Notes: generated by a model from the letters alone, not told the origin. DNA of 64,000 nt from Hyparrhenia diplandra (GCA_015847255.1 JADLZK010001310.1:1-64000), one strand, 5' to 3'; counted from the stretch's first letter, positions 45,000 to 57,207 are shown. Numbers and translations are program-made.

Positions 45000-46600
45000 C
45001 CTACAAACCCTTTCCGCTCCTAAGGCGAGCTCTTAGAACCACGCCAATCCTCGAAGCCAATCATAGCTTCAGATTATGAGCTCCGCCACGGCTTTATAGC
45101 CATGGTTCGGGGCCCAAGCCTTTTCGGGCTTGGAATATGAAAAACCCATACCATCATCTAAGGGAGTTTGAGCAGCTATGTGCATGCGACAATTGCGGGC
45201 ATGACACACGACGATACATTGCGGTGGAAGCTGTTTCCGTTCTCTCTCGAGAGAGCGAAACAATGGTACACCCCTAGCGTAGAGTTGGTAAAAGGAGAAT
45301 GGGAAGAACTACGGAATAGATTACGTCTCGCGTTCTATCCTTTATCTAGAATCGCGACCTGCGGCGAGAGGTACTCAACTTCCGACAAATAGAGGGGTGA
45401 AACCATAGGTGCAGCACAGGACCGTTATTCCACTCTTACGAGATCCGGCCCGGATCGTCCATCCCGAACCATGTTCTTTTTACGGCATTTACGGCTAGGT
45501 TTGGATAGAGCAAAAGCGCCCTCTTGCTTGACACAAGCTGCTTGGGGAGGGTCGTTTTCACATAAAACCCGGTGGAAGGGAAGCTCTCTAAGCCGTATTC
45601 TTGAGAATACTCCCCGCTAGAACCCATCCGTGTAGAACCCAAGCAAATCCTAGAGGAGGTCTCTCTTCGGCCAAAGTCAAACCCGACCACGGCTCTAGAA
45701 ACCCCCGCTGAACCAAAACCAAAGAAAGAAGAGCCGCATGTTCGGATCTCTCGTTTTTCGAGGCCGATCTTCTGAGAAGAATTCGGTAAAGCCTCGAATT
45801 ACGAATGCTAGAAGAAACCACCAGCCCCTGTCTATCCTAAGGAACCCCTTGACGAACTTTTTCTCAAGGAGTCCATTAAGGAATTGGCGGCCATCATGAA
45901 CCTGAGTGGTTGCAAGAGGGGAAGGATGGCCGCGAGAAGAAATTCGGATAACTTGTCCCTCTACACCTCTCTATTTGCGGATATCAAGGGGAAAAGGTGG
46001 AGGTCATGTATAACCTATTTGTGGGCATAAATATTATGTCCAAATCTTTCGCACAAACTTGTGCGAAGAAACTTACACAACCCACACAACTCGGACCTTT
46101 ACGCATAGCACCACGAACCACCCTTGAGTGCCGAAATTATACATGACCAAATTCTTGAGCATAAGGATGTCAAATTTTCTTTGGACTTTCATATTTTTAT
46201 GTCCAAAATTTTGACATCCCTAATCGGGCATCCCTTGGAAAAGATTCTTGATCTATCAACATCAGGGGATTTAGATGTCAAGTTGGGGAGAAATTCATTT
46301 TGATTCGGTCACACAAGCTAAAAACTTCGGTGACGGACTCTCTCGCTACTATGACACGCTCGAGGAGGTCATGGGAGTCATGCTCTATGATAACCACGAG
46401 GCAGGACCTAGAACTTGATGCCCAATTCTTCATAGAAGAAGAGGATGACTCGAGGGGAAACCATAGAACTTCCTCAAGAGGAAGAGGCGACTCGACCTCA
46501 GTTGAGCTTAAACCCCGCCCCCCGGCCTACGCCATGTCTTCTAAATGGCGACACACAAACTCCGGTTATCATTAATGATAAACTTAGTGACCGGGGAGAC
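45000..46600 (+). pseudogene. Athila gag and protease region, degraded
   Basis: Starts soon after ATGGAGCAACCTACCC (44986). Recognisable gag phrase LRWKLFPFSLERAKQWYTPS followed by VKGEWEELRNRLRLAFYPLS (about 45190-45350). The rest is scattered over frames. Confidence 0.6.
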
Positions 46601-46739
46601 ATCCCAACTCATCGCCGTTTTAGAGAAGCATAGATCGGTCTTTGGGTATTCTTTGCAAGACCTAAAGGGGGTAAGCCCAACACTTTGCACACATCGCATA
46701 CCTATTGACCCTTCCGGTACCCCATCACGCGAACCCCGA

Positions 46740-47780
46740 GAGAAGGCTCAATAGCGATGCGTGAAGTCGTGAAGAAGGAAGTTCTCAAACTTCTTCACGG
46801 TAGGGATAATTATCCCGTACCACATAGCGATTGGGTTAGCCGGTCCAAGTGGTCCCTAAAAAGGGAGGAATGACGGTCGTTGAGAACTCAAAGAGCGAGC
46901 TCATTCCACAAAGACAAATCACGGGGGTGGAGAATGTGCATCAACTATAGAAAACTTAACAAGGCAACTAAGAAAGATCACTTTCCGCTTCCATTCATTG
47001 ATGAAATGTTGGAGCGGTTAGCGAAACATTCTTTCTTTTGTTTCCTTAGCCGTTGTCCCGGCTATCACGAGATCGATCCACCCCGATGACCAAAAGCAAG
47101 ACCACATTCACATGCCCATACGGAACCTATGCGTATCGTAGAATGTCATTTGGTTTGTGTAATGCACTGCTTCTTTCGGTGATTGTATGATGTCTATCTT
47201 CTCGAGACATGATTGAAGAGATCATGGAAGTCTTCATGGGCGATTTCTCCGTCTATGGTAAGACTTTTGATAGTTGTCTGAAGAATTTAGGCGGGGTCTT
47301 ACAGCGATGCCAAGAAAAGGACTGGTGCTTAATTGGGAAAAGTGCCATTTCATGGTAGGGAAGGCATCGTTCTTGGACACTTAGAATTAATGCGAGAGGG
47401 GGATTGAGGTAAGCGAGCTAAGATAGATGTTATCGAAAAGCTACCTCCCCGGTGAGCGTCAAAGGAATCCGCGGCTTCTAGGTCATGCGGGGTTCTACGG
47501 GAGGTTCATAAAGATTTTCACAAATCTCTAGACCCCTCACGAACACTGCTAGCTAAGGATGCACCTTTCGACTTCACGGATGAGTGCATGCACGCTTTCG
47601 AAACCCTTAAGAAAGCACTCATCTCGGCTCCGATCATCCAACCCCCGGATTGGTCGTTGCCGTTTGAAATCATGTGCGATGCTAGCGACTATGCCGTTGG
47701 TGCGGTCTTAGGCCAAACCAAGGATAAGAAGCAGCATGCAATCGCATATGCTAGCAAGACTCTAACGAGGCCCGGTTGAA
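46740..47780 (+). pseudogene. Athila reverse transcriptase and RNase H
   Basis: GWRMCINYRKLNKATKKDHF with PLPFIDEMLERLAKHSFFCF (46925-47045) is the RT entry; after damaged palm codons, MHAFETLKKALISAPIIQPP, DWSLPFEIMCDASDYAVGAV and KQHAIAYASKTL (47585-47775) give the RNase H start. Many breaks in between. Confidence 0.8.
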
Positions 47781-48225
47781 CTACGCTACCACGGAAAAAA
47801 GAGCTCCTCGCGGTAGTCTTCGATATCGAAATTTCGCTCTTACTTAGTGGGTGCTAAGATAATCGTTTACAGAGAGGCTCGCTGCCCTTAAGTATCTTCT
47901 CACTAAGAAAGCCGCCGAAACCTCGTTTGATCCATTTGGATTCTTACGCTCCAGAATTCGATCTAGAAATAAAAGATAAAAAGGGAGTAGAAAATACCGT
48001 TTGCGAGATCATTTGTCGTATGCGGGTAACTAACATCACGGGAACTACCAATCAATGATTACACGCGGCGACATCTTTGCTAAAGGTGGCGGACACCAAC
48101 CCATGAGTGCGCAAACATTGTCAACTTCATGGTTACGGGTTATGTACCCCACAGGGGAGGGCCCGTGAAAGCTCAAGTAGAGAAGCGGAGACGTCACCTT
48201 TGGGACAACCGTATATCTGTATAGG

Positions 48226-48974
48226 GTGTGCGCAGATGGCTTGCTAAGAAGATGCGTACCAAGGGCAGAAGGGATGCAAATCATAGAAAAATGCCATGCA
48301 TCACCTTATGCCGGCCACCTCGGAGTATTCCGCACTCAAGCCAAAATTTGGCAGTGCGGGTTCTTACGGCCAACAATGTACGTCGACACGAAGGAGTTCA
48401 TCGAGAAGATGCTATAGCTGCGGAAAAGGCTGGAGGTATAACAGCTCGTGACGCAATGCCCCTACACTACAATCTTCAAATAGAAATATTTGATGTGTGG
48501 GGCATTGACTACATGGGACCATTCCCAAAGTCTGGCGATTGCGAGTATATCTTGGTGGCAGTGGATTGCAGAGCTGCTGACGCCAAACATGCTCGGAAGA
48601 TGTTCCATGAAGTGATTTTCCCCCGTTTTGGAATGCCCCTCATGGTAATAAGTGACGGAGGATCACATTTCAAGGACAAGGCATTCAGAACATTCTTGAA
48701 AGAACTTGGCGCCGAGCACAACATAGCTACCCCTTATCATCCGCAAACCAGCGGGCAAGCCGAAATGTCAAATAAGCAAATAAAGAACATTCTGCAGAAG
48801 ACATTCAACGAGATGGGGAAGGGCTGGAAAAATAAGCTACCCGATGCTCTTTGGGCTTATCGGACAGCATACAAAGCCCTCATCGGCATGCCACCCTATC
48901 AGCTGGTATATGGCAAAACCTGCCACTTACCAGTTGAGTTGGAGCATCGAGCTCACTGGGCCATCAAGAGATAG
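48226..48974 (+). pseudogene. Athila integrase (core frame intact)
   Basis: Zinc-binding part: KCHASPYAGHLGVFRTQAKI. Catalytic core in one open frame: IEIFDVWGIDYMGPFPKSGD, MPLMVISDGGSHFKDKAFRT, NIATPYHPQTSGQAEMSNKQ, so the D, D and E residues are present. Ends YGKTCHLPVELEHRAHWAIK. The codons usually found after VAVD are shortened (a small internal deletion). C-terminal parts (SELEEWREKAYHSAKLYKER) continue to about 49290 in other frames. Confidence 0.87.
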
Positions 48975-49373
48975 AACATGGACGTCAAACTCGCCGGAAA
49001 GAATCGACAGAGACAAATCTCTGAACTTGAAGAATGGCGGGAAAAGGCGTACCACAGTGCAAAGCTCTACAAAGAGCGCACAAAAAGATGGCATGATCGC
49101 GCACCAAGCTTAAGGAATTCACCACGGGCGATAAAGTACTCCTATTCAATTCCCGGGTGAAGTTATTTGAAGGAAAGCCGAGGAGCAAGTGGAAAGGACC
49201 ATACACCGTCATCAACACTTCGCCACATGGCGCGATCACAATTCAAGATGACGCGAAGGTAATATACAAAAGGTAAGCGGTCAACGCCTCAAGCTTTACT
49301 TTGAGCCATTGCCGATCTTAACCGGGGAGCTTGATAGAATTGATTTATATTTTGAAGATAGTTCATGATAATC

Positions 49374-49452
<79 letters not shown>
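49374..49452. repeat. AAT/TAA microsatellite
   Basis: About 26 perfect copies of the TAA trinucleotide, directly after the Athila pol end. Perfect length suggests recent expansion. Confidence 0.95.
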
Positions 49453-49453
<1 letters not shown>

Positions 49454-50949
49454 TTGTGAGGACATGTTCATCTTGTTTTTACCTTTTTGCCCTCACTAGT
49501 TCATGCTGATTTAGGCTTGCTTAATTCATTTATGTTTTTGCACAATTCATTTTCTATCTTGATTTAATCAATAAAGCTTGTCTTTGGATTATTGTGTATG
49601 TCTCCACTTGTTTTTGTTCTTGTGCACAATGAAAAAAAAAAAAAGAGATAGGTACAAAAACAAGTGTTGGGGAGGCACTTCGTCTCTCACAAAGTCAAAA
49701 GGTACGCATTGTATAAATTCAAATTTTTTGACTTGTGACATATCTTCTCCTCCTATGTTTTTAAACATGATGCTAAACTGAACCAAGTTGGCAAAACTCC
49801 ATCTCTAGTCTACCAATTGATTCATGGCATGCATACACTTTATTCCTCGCCAAAAACCATACTTTGTTGAGCAACTACACATTAGGGACCCCATGCTTAT
49901 CTAAATAATTGAGCTTTGTGATATGGTAGAATGACTTGACGCTTGCTCTCTTATGCAACAAGACTTGGTTTTACTTTTCAAAATTCAAATAAAGCATGCT
50001 CTGGTTTGACTTAGACAAATCCTACCAAAGCTGAATAATGACATGAATATCCACTATAGCTACTTCTCTTTGTATTGAGTTTTGTCGGGGCTCAGGTGAT
50101 CAACGTTGAGAGAGGCTCATACCCCCAAGATCGAAAAACCCATACACCCACATATACGGAGATTCTCACAATGAGAATTGCGCACAACATCACCCTACCA
50201 TCCACAAAATAAATACTCCATCAAGTTACACCATGATCATCTCCTGTTATCATAAAAAGTATCATGCAAAAAGAGGATCAAGGCTCTGAAAAAAAAGAGA
50301 TGAAAAATGGACGTGTCAGGGGCGTAGAGCCCACATCTCAAAAAAAAAAAGAAAGAAAGAAGAAAGATAGAAGAAAAAAGTAGCCTGTATCTCTCCAAAA
50401 GCATACAAAAGAAAAAAAAGAGATCATGAGTCAAGGAGTAACCACAAAAATACCAAAAATATTTTCCACACACTCTTGCATTTCGATTTAGGGTATGGCA
50501 TTTCCCTCTAGGAGTATGGCATTTCCCTCAATGATCAGGAGCTTGACCCGACAATATATACAGAGGTAAGTATGCATCTCTCCACTCAAAAGATCCACAA
50601 AAACACGCAAAAAGTTAGGATGAGTGGTGACAAAAAAGAAGAACTTTGGTGAGGAAAACAAGCCACATACTTGAGAGATTTTTTGTGAGAATCAACCATG
50701 GAGCATCGTTGTTTTATTTTCAAAAAAAAAAAAAAATTAAAATCAACCAGGAGTCTTTGCGCATGAGTAGTAGTGAGAAGATAGGATTTCATGCTATTCC
50801 ATTGCTCAATTGTTCCAAGATAGCTTGGTAGCCACTATGAATGCTCACAAGGCGGTGAGGCAGGAATAACTTGTATGCAAGTTTACATCTTGGAGATTGA
50901 ACCACTTTAGTCCCTATGCCTTCACTTTCGAGGGGACGAATAAAGGGCT
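49453..50949. other. Athila 3' non-coding region
   Basis: A-rich, with several A runs (49629, 50341, 50727) and a 21-bp tandem at 50493-50530. Typical long spacer between pol and 3' LTR in this clade; no envelope-like frame is visible. Confidence 0.55.
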
Positions 50950-50963
50950 AAGTGTGGGGAGTT
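50950..50963 (+). other. Athila polypurine tract
   Basis: AAGTGTGGGGAGTT immediately before the 3' LTR start TGTTGGTGG. Confidence 0.7.
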
Positions 50964-51838
50964 TGTTGGTGGTAACCAAGCGCAATTTAAATACCGTCAA
51001 CCTACACCAAAACAACCCGAGAAATAGGGATTTTAAACTAACATATTCCATAGCTTTGGTGTTTATTTGGACTTGCGGTACCAACTCAAGAATAATCACT
51101 TTGGGCCAAAAATACAAAAGAAAAAGAAATAAAAACCAATAAATAGAAAAAGGTCTAAAGAAGCAAATGGCAAGCCCAAAGAAGATTCGGGACAAAGCGT
51201 CAAAACCGGCGGGGCCAAGACCACGAGACAACTTTTCAAAGCAAGAAGGCCCGGCCCGCCGGCTCGAGCCAGGGCGGGCCTAGCCGGGGTCTGGCGCGCA
51301 CCCCAAAGGTGCGGCCATACCCCCTTTGGCGGTTCGGGGCCCTAGCCGGGGGCGGTTTGTTACCTTCCATACAAGGCACAGGCGTTGGATGGTCGGTTTG
51401 GCGAGATTTGGAAGGTGTTCCTAGGTCGGTTTTGGTTTTTAGCATAGGCCCCTCTCCCTTATGTATAAATAGCTCCCTCTTTCACCTCACACAACACAAT
51501 ACACCTCAAGGAGCTACAAGCACAAGAGAAGCAAGAGAGAGAGTTTTCTACCTCTATCCCCATTCTAATTCTAGAGAGTGAGAGAGGGAAAGCTAGAAGG
51601 AGATTTGGCTCCTTCTACCGGAGTTGTCGGAATGCCCCGGTGTTCCGCGGTTCCTAGGAGGTCGGAGTGCGGATTTATCGGTACCCACCTCGTTTGTACC
51701 TCTACAATCTACTTACACTTTGGTAAGACGGGTTGTGTTCCTCTTTCGATTATTACTTTCAAGCATATTATCTTAGCCGTTATAATCTTACGGGATTGAT
51801 AGTCGTTCCTTGGGGCGGTACTCTAGTGAAGGACCCGG
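50964..51838 (+). repeat. Athila 3' LTR, interrupted
   Basis: Matches the 5' LTR from TGTTGGTGGTAACC through GTGAAGGACC, then stops where the Tat LTR begins. The missing 440 bp would lie beyond the Tat block. Confidence 0.8.
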
Positions 51839-52388
51839 TGTCAATGTTTTTACGGAGAGAGCACGCCCACGGGGTGAAGCAGGAGGCGGTTGTTCGGGCC
51901 TCGATGAACTTTGGGGCCGGCGGTTTGTTCTTGCGGTGACATTGAAGCGGGGTTTTTATCTTGGTTCGGGCCCTCGATCAGGATCGAGTAAAGACCTTCG
52001 TCCGGTCGGCGTGAGCTTGTTTTTTTTTGATTGATGGGGTTAGCAGGGAAATTTTGTGAACTTCACGGCGGTGGTCGTAGCCAAGCTTGTGTTATGTCGC
52101 GCTATGCATTCGTGCTCTCCTCTACAAGGTGTTCCTTGGCCGCCTTTTTATAGTCTAAGGGCTAAGGAACTCGCTTCGATCCTAGTCGGATCTGAGAGAG
52201 GGTTGTCCATAGAGGAACCGAACACCCGAACTCTAAACAAGGTAAACGACTAGTGTTCTATCCTAATTACCTTGAGAAGTCACCGTAGCTATGCTTCCAT
52301 TGCCTTACGGGAGTTGTTTGTGGCCATGAGGCTAGGATAGAACCCTGCATACAACTTCGGTAGATTTCTTTGGTGATCTGTATCCACA
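51839..52388 (-). repeat. Tat-type 3' LTR, inverted copy
   Basis: TGTCAATGTT at the left to GTATCCACA at 52388. Its reverse complement matches 55802-56354 and 56619-57147, including GACTATAAA-like TATA sequence and GCGGCCAAGGAACACC. In element sense the tract CTTTGAGATGCTCGGGGCT precedes it, a typical Tat polypurine tract, so this is a 3' LTR. Confidence 0.78.
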
Positions 52389-52880
52389 AGCCCCGAGCAT
52401 CTCAAAGTAGGAGTCATGAGAGTTGTCTTTGCTTTTTTCTCGGGTGAGGCCTTGATATGGTCTTCAAGATCATCTTCTGGTGCAATTTTTTCTAAAAAAG
52501 TGCACCGTGGGAGTGTAACCCGAGCTTCTTGCTTTTTGGCACAAAAGGCTGGAAGGTCTTTGAGTTCTTTTCCTCCGTCTTTGAGTTCTTCTCGTCGTCG
52601 GACTCTTCTTTCTTAAAGAGAGCCTTGTTCCGCTAGCCCCGAGCATCTCGGGTTTGAGTCATGAGAGCTTCTGCTCTTCTCGGATGCGGCCTTGATGTGG
52701 TCCTTGTTGTCTTAGGTGTGGTGTGCACTTTTGTTGAAAAAGTGCACCCGTAGAAGTGTACCCAGGAGCTTCTTGCTTTTTGGCACAAAGAGGCTGGAAG
52801 GTCTTTGAGTTCTTCTCCTCCGTCTTGAGTTCTTCTCGTCGTCGGACTCTTTTGAAAAAAATCGTGCCCCGGGTATCCTG
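52389..52880. repeat. 246-bp tandem duplication at the Tat polypurine tract
   Basis: AGCCCCGAGCATCTC starts at 52389 and again at 52635, each followed by GAGTCATGAGAG, a GTGCAC(C)-containing segment and TTCTTGCTTTTTGGCACAAA...CGTCGTCGGACTCTT. A third partial start (AGCCCCGGCGTC) is at 52881. The purine tract is therefore duplicated. Confidence 0.85.
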
Positions 52881-53427
52881 TAGCCCCGGCGTCTAAGAGT
52901 TCTTTTACGTAGATAGAGCTCTTAGAGGTTCTTCATTTTCCGGGATTTTGACCGTTTCTCTTATTACGTGTGATCACTTACGGTGTTGGGCTGTCGTGGC
53001 GTTTGTCGGGGTTCTTACGTCTCTTGGCGGGTTCTTCTCCTTTGATTTGATCGACTTGTCTTTGTCTTGGTCGAGCCGGGATGTTTACCGCGTTGCTTGG
53101 GTTGGCATTTTGAAGAGTTCTTTTCTTCTGGCGAGGTATCGGCCGTTGTGTCGATGCATTTGCCTTTGTTCGCATAAAAAGTGCCGTTGTCACTTCAAAT
53201 TAATTTTGAAGTTGTAAAGGCTCCCGTTACGAGAGAGTTTTTATTACGTAGCGGGTGGAAAAAAAATCCCTCTCCATAAATACTTGGATACGGCCGTTTC
53301 TTTTCCTCCTACGCCATTTGCATCCGCGATTAGCAATCTTCTTTGCCCTAATCCTCTTGCCGCAGCCTTTGTTCCTGCCGCGCCGTTCGCCCTTTGGTTT
53401 CTGCCGTTCTCGCCTCCGTCCTCCATT

Positions 53428-55790
53428 ATGGTGAAAAGCTCTTCTTCGGGGCCTTAAGGGGAAGGCGGAGATGGTTCTGAGGTGGAGGCGGCCATGAAGA
53501 TCTGGCGAGGAGTCCTCCGTCGTCATTTGAGGATCTTGAGGACTTGGGCGGCGTAGGCTTCTTCCTCCTCGAGTGCATGCGGTTGGAGGCGCCGGCCAGG
53601 GCATCGTCTTCTGCTCTGGCCCTCTTGAGGTTGTCCTCTTTCTTTCTTTTTGTTCGAGGGCGAGGTTTTTGCTTGCTGCCCGGTTCTTCCATGAGTTTCT
53701 GCAGTCCTATTTGATTGCTCTTTCTCATCTTGCCCCTAATGGGGTTCTCCTTCTTTCCATCTTTGTTCATGCTGTGAGACCTTCATAGGCATCCCTCCTT
53801 CCTTGAAGCTCTTCCGCTATTTTTTTCGCCGCCGTCATGGGGGCGATCTTTCTTCTCTTGGTTGTGTTTCGATCCGGGCCCGTTAGGGCAGAAAAAGAAC
53901 TTTCTTTGATTATGAGCTCCACGATTACATTTCGGTTGGCGCTACGGGTGGTTCTATGTGAACAATCCTCCTCTGCCACGATGGATCATGACTCAATGAG
54001 TCTGTTGATCTGAGAGCACGAAGGGTGACTCTCGATGAGTCGGAGGTTGCGAGCTTGTCAACCGTGTCAAGATCTTGAAGCAAGGTGGCCTTAGTAGCCC
54101 TGGTATTGTTGCGTTTTTCTTCGCGTCGAGTTCAACCTTTGATGGCGAGGGAGGCTTGGCTTCGAGTACTCGGCCTTGAGGATCCTTCGTGTTGGTGGCG
54201 ATGCTTACGAGTTGCACGAGGTGGGCGATGGTATCCCTTAAGCTCTCTGTTGAAGGATGTTTTGATGACTCCGATTCGGGTTCTTTGAGTATTCTGGCGA
54301 CAACCCTCCTCAGTGTGAGTTCTTTCTTTCTCGATGTACTTTCTGTTTAGGGTTCTTTTCGACTCTTCGATTTTTAGCATCTTGGCGGAACTACTCAGGC
54401 TGGCGTTGTGGTGACCATTCTTTGCGATGCACTGCTTGCCTCTGTTTGTTCTGGTGAGTTACGAAGCCCTTCTGGCATGAGTATTGGGGTTGCCGTATGT
54501 TCCCTTTACTCTAGATCCACGGTACTTGCCCTTATAGGTCGCATAGCGGCGGGGCGTTGTTGAAGAGCCGGCGCCTGGCGCTACCACGACTCCCAAGAGG
54601 ACTCGCTCTTCCGCTTCTCGGGCTTCTTTGCGAGAGCCCACGGGTAATATTCTTATAGGTGAGGGGTTGATCTTACGTCGGTCCCTCTCTTTTTTCGTAT
54701 AGGTGACTGTTTCTCTGTTTTCGAGAGGGTGCCGCCTTTGCTTTTTTTGAGCACGGCGAGGAAGCGGTGGAGTCCCTTACCCGGAATCAGTGAGTTCCTT
54801 TCTTGTGTCTTGAATACCGGGTTCTTTTTGTCTTGTAGCCTTATTGGGTTGTTTTGCGGTTTGCCGTTTGTGCGGGTTGAGGCTTAGGGGCTTACGGCGG
54901 AGTTCTGTTGTGGCCATTGAAGTGAAGCCTCCTTTTGTTCTTTGGCTTGCCCCCTTGTCCTCGTCTCTCTTTTTGGTGAGTACTCTTGTCGCGAGTTCTT
55001 TCCTCCCGTTGACTTTTTGAGGATTTCTTACATTGCGGGGTTGTTTTGCGGCGTCCTTCTATGAAGTTCTCACGAGGTTGTATCTCAGAGTTCTTCGGCG
55101 TCTGGCGGTGGCGATCTTCTTCTTTGGCCTCTCACGCTCCGGGCTGGCGTGGATCCTCCTCGGGATCCTTCTCTTTATGATCACGAGGTCTCTTGCGGAT
55201 TACGTGATTTCGAGTTTGATCGGCTTCGGGTTGCGCTCATGTCTGCGGCGTTCCGGACTTCGCCGGGCGCTTTTACGCCTTTGATCAGCAGTTCGGTATG
55301 TGTCGGGTTCTTTTCTTGGCTTTCTCCTCTTTCTTTTGGGATATGTCGACCACGACTTTTCTTTAGTCCTTTGTGCGAGATCTCCCGTCTTCTTCCTCCG
55401 CTCAAGAATGTGACTCCTTGCGGGGTGAGGTTGTTCGTCTTGAGGGGGTTGAGCGGGATCTTCGTGCTCGGCTCAAGACTCTTGTGCTACCATTGATGGG
55501 TTGACGAGTCCTATGCCAAGGTTACTCGGGAGGTTGAAGGTATGTTTGCTTATCCTCTTGAGCCGTTTTTGCTTTATTTGTCAAGTCTTCTCCTCGACTT
55601 ATGCGTTTCTTGATTTCGGGCCTTGGGTGACTAATTCAGGTCGAGGCGACCACTATCGGTGGTATCGGGCGAGCTTTGAGTCGGAGAGAGATGCTCTTTC
55701 TTCTCTTGGCGCAAAGTTCTCCGATCTCTGGCGATTTGTGTATCCCTTCTTTGGAGGTTATTCGATGCACTGAAGATCATGTGTGTCTGG
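53428..55790 (+). pseudogene. Tat antisense accessory reading frame (gypsy-type transposon / plant mobile domain-like)
   Basis: ATG at 53428 (MVKSSSSGP), then in shifted frames RFLLAARFFHEFLQSYLIAL and SHLAPNGVLLLSIFVHAV, which match the Transposase_28-like domain of proteins encoded antisense between pol and the 3' LTR in grass Tat elements. The rest (54000-55790) is frame-broken, Ser/Arg/Leu-rich. Its plus orientation agrees with a minus-oriented parent element. Function in the element is not known. Confidence 0.6.
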
Positions 55791-55801
55791 AGGGACTTTA
55801 C

Positions 55802-56354
55802 GTGAATCTGGGATCACCAAAAGAACTCTACCGAGTTATGCGCGGGGTTCTATCAAGCTGCGGCCACAAACAACTCGAGAAGGCAATGGAAGCATAGCTC
55901 ACGGTGACTTACATTTGTAACTAGGATAGAACACTAGTCGAGGTTACCTTGTTTAGAGTTGGTGTTAAGCTTCCTCTACGGACAACCCTCTCTATATCCG
56001 ACTAGGATCGTGGCGAGTTCCTTGGCTCCTTAGACTATAAAGGCGGCCAAGGAACACCTCACAAAGAGGAAACGCGCACGCATAGCGCGACTTCTGAGAA
56101 CACAAGCTTGCCCGCGACCAAGTGCTATAAGCTTCACGGCGATTCTCGGCTAACCCCATCAATCAAAAGCAGGGCTCACGCGGCGGCGGGCGTAAAGGTC
56201 TTTACTCGATCCTTGATCGAGGCCCGGGCTGATATAAAAACCCGCTCTCAATGTCGGCTGCGCAACAAAACGCCGGGCTCCGGGTTCATCGAGGCCCGAA
56301 CAAAGCTGCCAGTTCACCCCCATGGCGGGCTCTCGGTCGTGTAAAACATCGGCA
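55802..56354 (+). repeat. Tat LTR, first direct copy
   Basis: Begins near GTGAATCTGGGATCACC and ends GTAAAACATCGGCA. Includes TTAGACTATAAAGGCGGCC (TATA near 56033). Followed by TTTGGCGCGGTAGGGG, the Tat-type primer site. Confidence 0.8.
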
Positions 56355-56618
56355 ATTTGGCGCGGTAGGGGCTCTCGTCGAATTTCAGCATGAGAGTCCG
56401 GCGGACCGCGACATCATGAGTTCACCGGCGAGGAAGGCGATCATCTTCGGAACATGGGCTTGCGAGATCGGCGGCGGCGGCAAGACTCGAGGCTGCATCA
56501 TCGAGGACCCAAGACGAAGAACGCGAACTCGTCGAGAAGCTCCGGAGCGGGCGCCTACGAAGCCACCTCGAAGGCGGAGAACAAGTTCGAAGCCTGCACG
56601 GTCGCCTTGAGAAGGACC
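56355..56618 (+). pseudogene. Tat leader and gag start, stranded between two LTRs
   Basis: Primer-site sequence TTTGGCGCGGTAGGGG, then ATG at 56416 (MSSPARKAIIFGTWACEIGG). After 200 bp it is cut by a second LTR. It is homologous to 57148-57360 downstream. Confidence 0.75.
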
Positions 56619-57147
56619 TGTGGATACGGGATCACCAAGAACTCTCTTGAGTTGTTCGTAGGGTTCTATCTAGCACTGAGCCACAAACAACTCCGAGGAA
56701 GGCAATGGAAGCATAGCTCACGGTGACTACATTTATGATAGGATAGAACACTAGTCGTCAGTTACCTTGTTTAGAGTTGGTGTTCGGTTCCTCACGGACA
56801 ACCCTCTACGTATCCGACTAGGATCGTGGCGAGTTCCTTGGCCTTAGACTATAAAATGCGGCCAAGGAACACCTCGTAGAAAGGAAACACGGCGCATAGA
56901 ACACAAGCTTGGCCCACGACCAGCGTTGTAAGCCTCATAGCGTTTCGGCTAAACCCCATCAATCAAAAACAGGCTCACGCCCGGTTGGGCGTAAAGGTCT
57001 TTACTCGATCCCGATCGAGGCCCGGCCCGATATAAAAACCCGCTCTCAATGTCGGCTGCGCAACAAAACCGTCGGGCTCGGGTTCGCCGAGGCCGAACAA
57101 AGCGCCCAGTTCACCCGTGGCGGGCTCTCGATCGTAAAACATCGGCG
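56619..57147 (+). repeat. Tat LTR, second direct copy
   Basis: TGTGGATACGGGATCACC to CGTAAAACATCGGCGG, with TATA-like GACTATAAAATGCGG near 56850. Followed by TGGCGCGCGCGGTAGGGG and the main gag-pol body. Confidence 0.82.
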
Positions 57148-57207
57148 GTGGCGCGCGCGGTAGGGGCCCTCGTCGAATTTCAGCACGAGTCGGCGGACCA
57201 CGACATC

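Larger units (their letters stand above)
43564..51838 (+). mobile_element. Athila-type Ty3-gypsy retrotransposon
   Basis: 5' LTR 43564-44875 (TGTTGG to CCAACA, 1.3 kb), a primer site TAGCGCCGTTGCGGGG (tRNA-Asp type), broken gag, protease and RT (45000-47800), a well-preserved integrase (48226-48974), a long 3' non-coding region with an AAT microsatellite, a purine tract (AAGTGTGGGGAGTT) and a 3' LTR from 50964. The 3' LTR is interrupted at 51838 after about 875 bp by an inverted Tat element. The integrase and primer site indicate the Athila clade. The internal region is shorter than autonomous Athila elements usually have and is frame-broken. Confidence 0.83.

Noticed and set aside
49289..49471. 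Minus-strand frame encoding a long poly-isoleucine tract
   Set aside because: It is only the translation of the TAA microsatellite.
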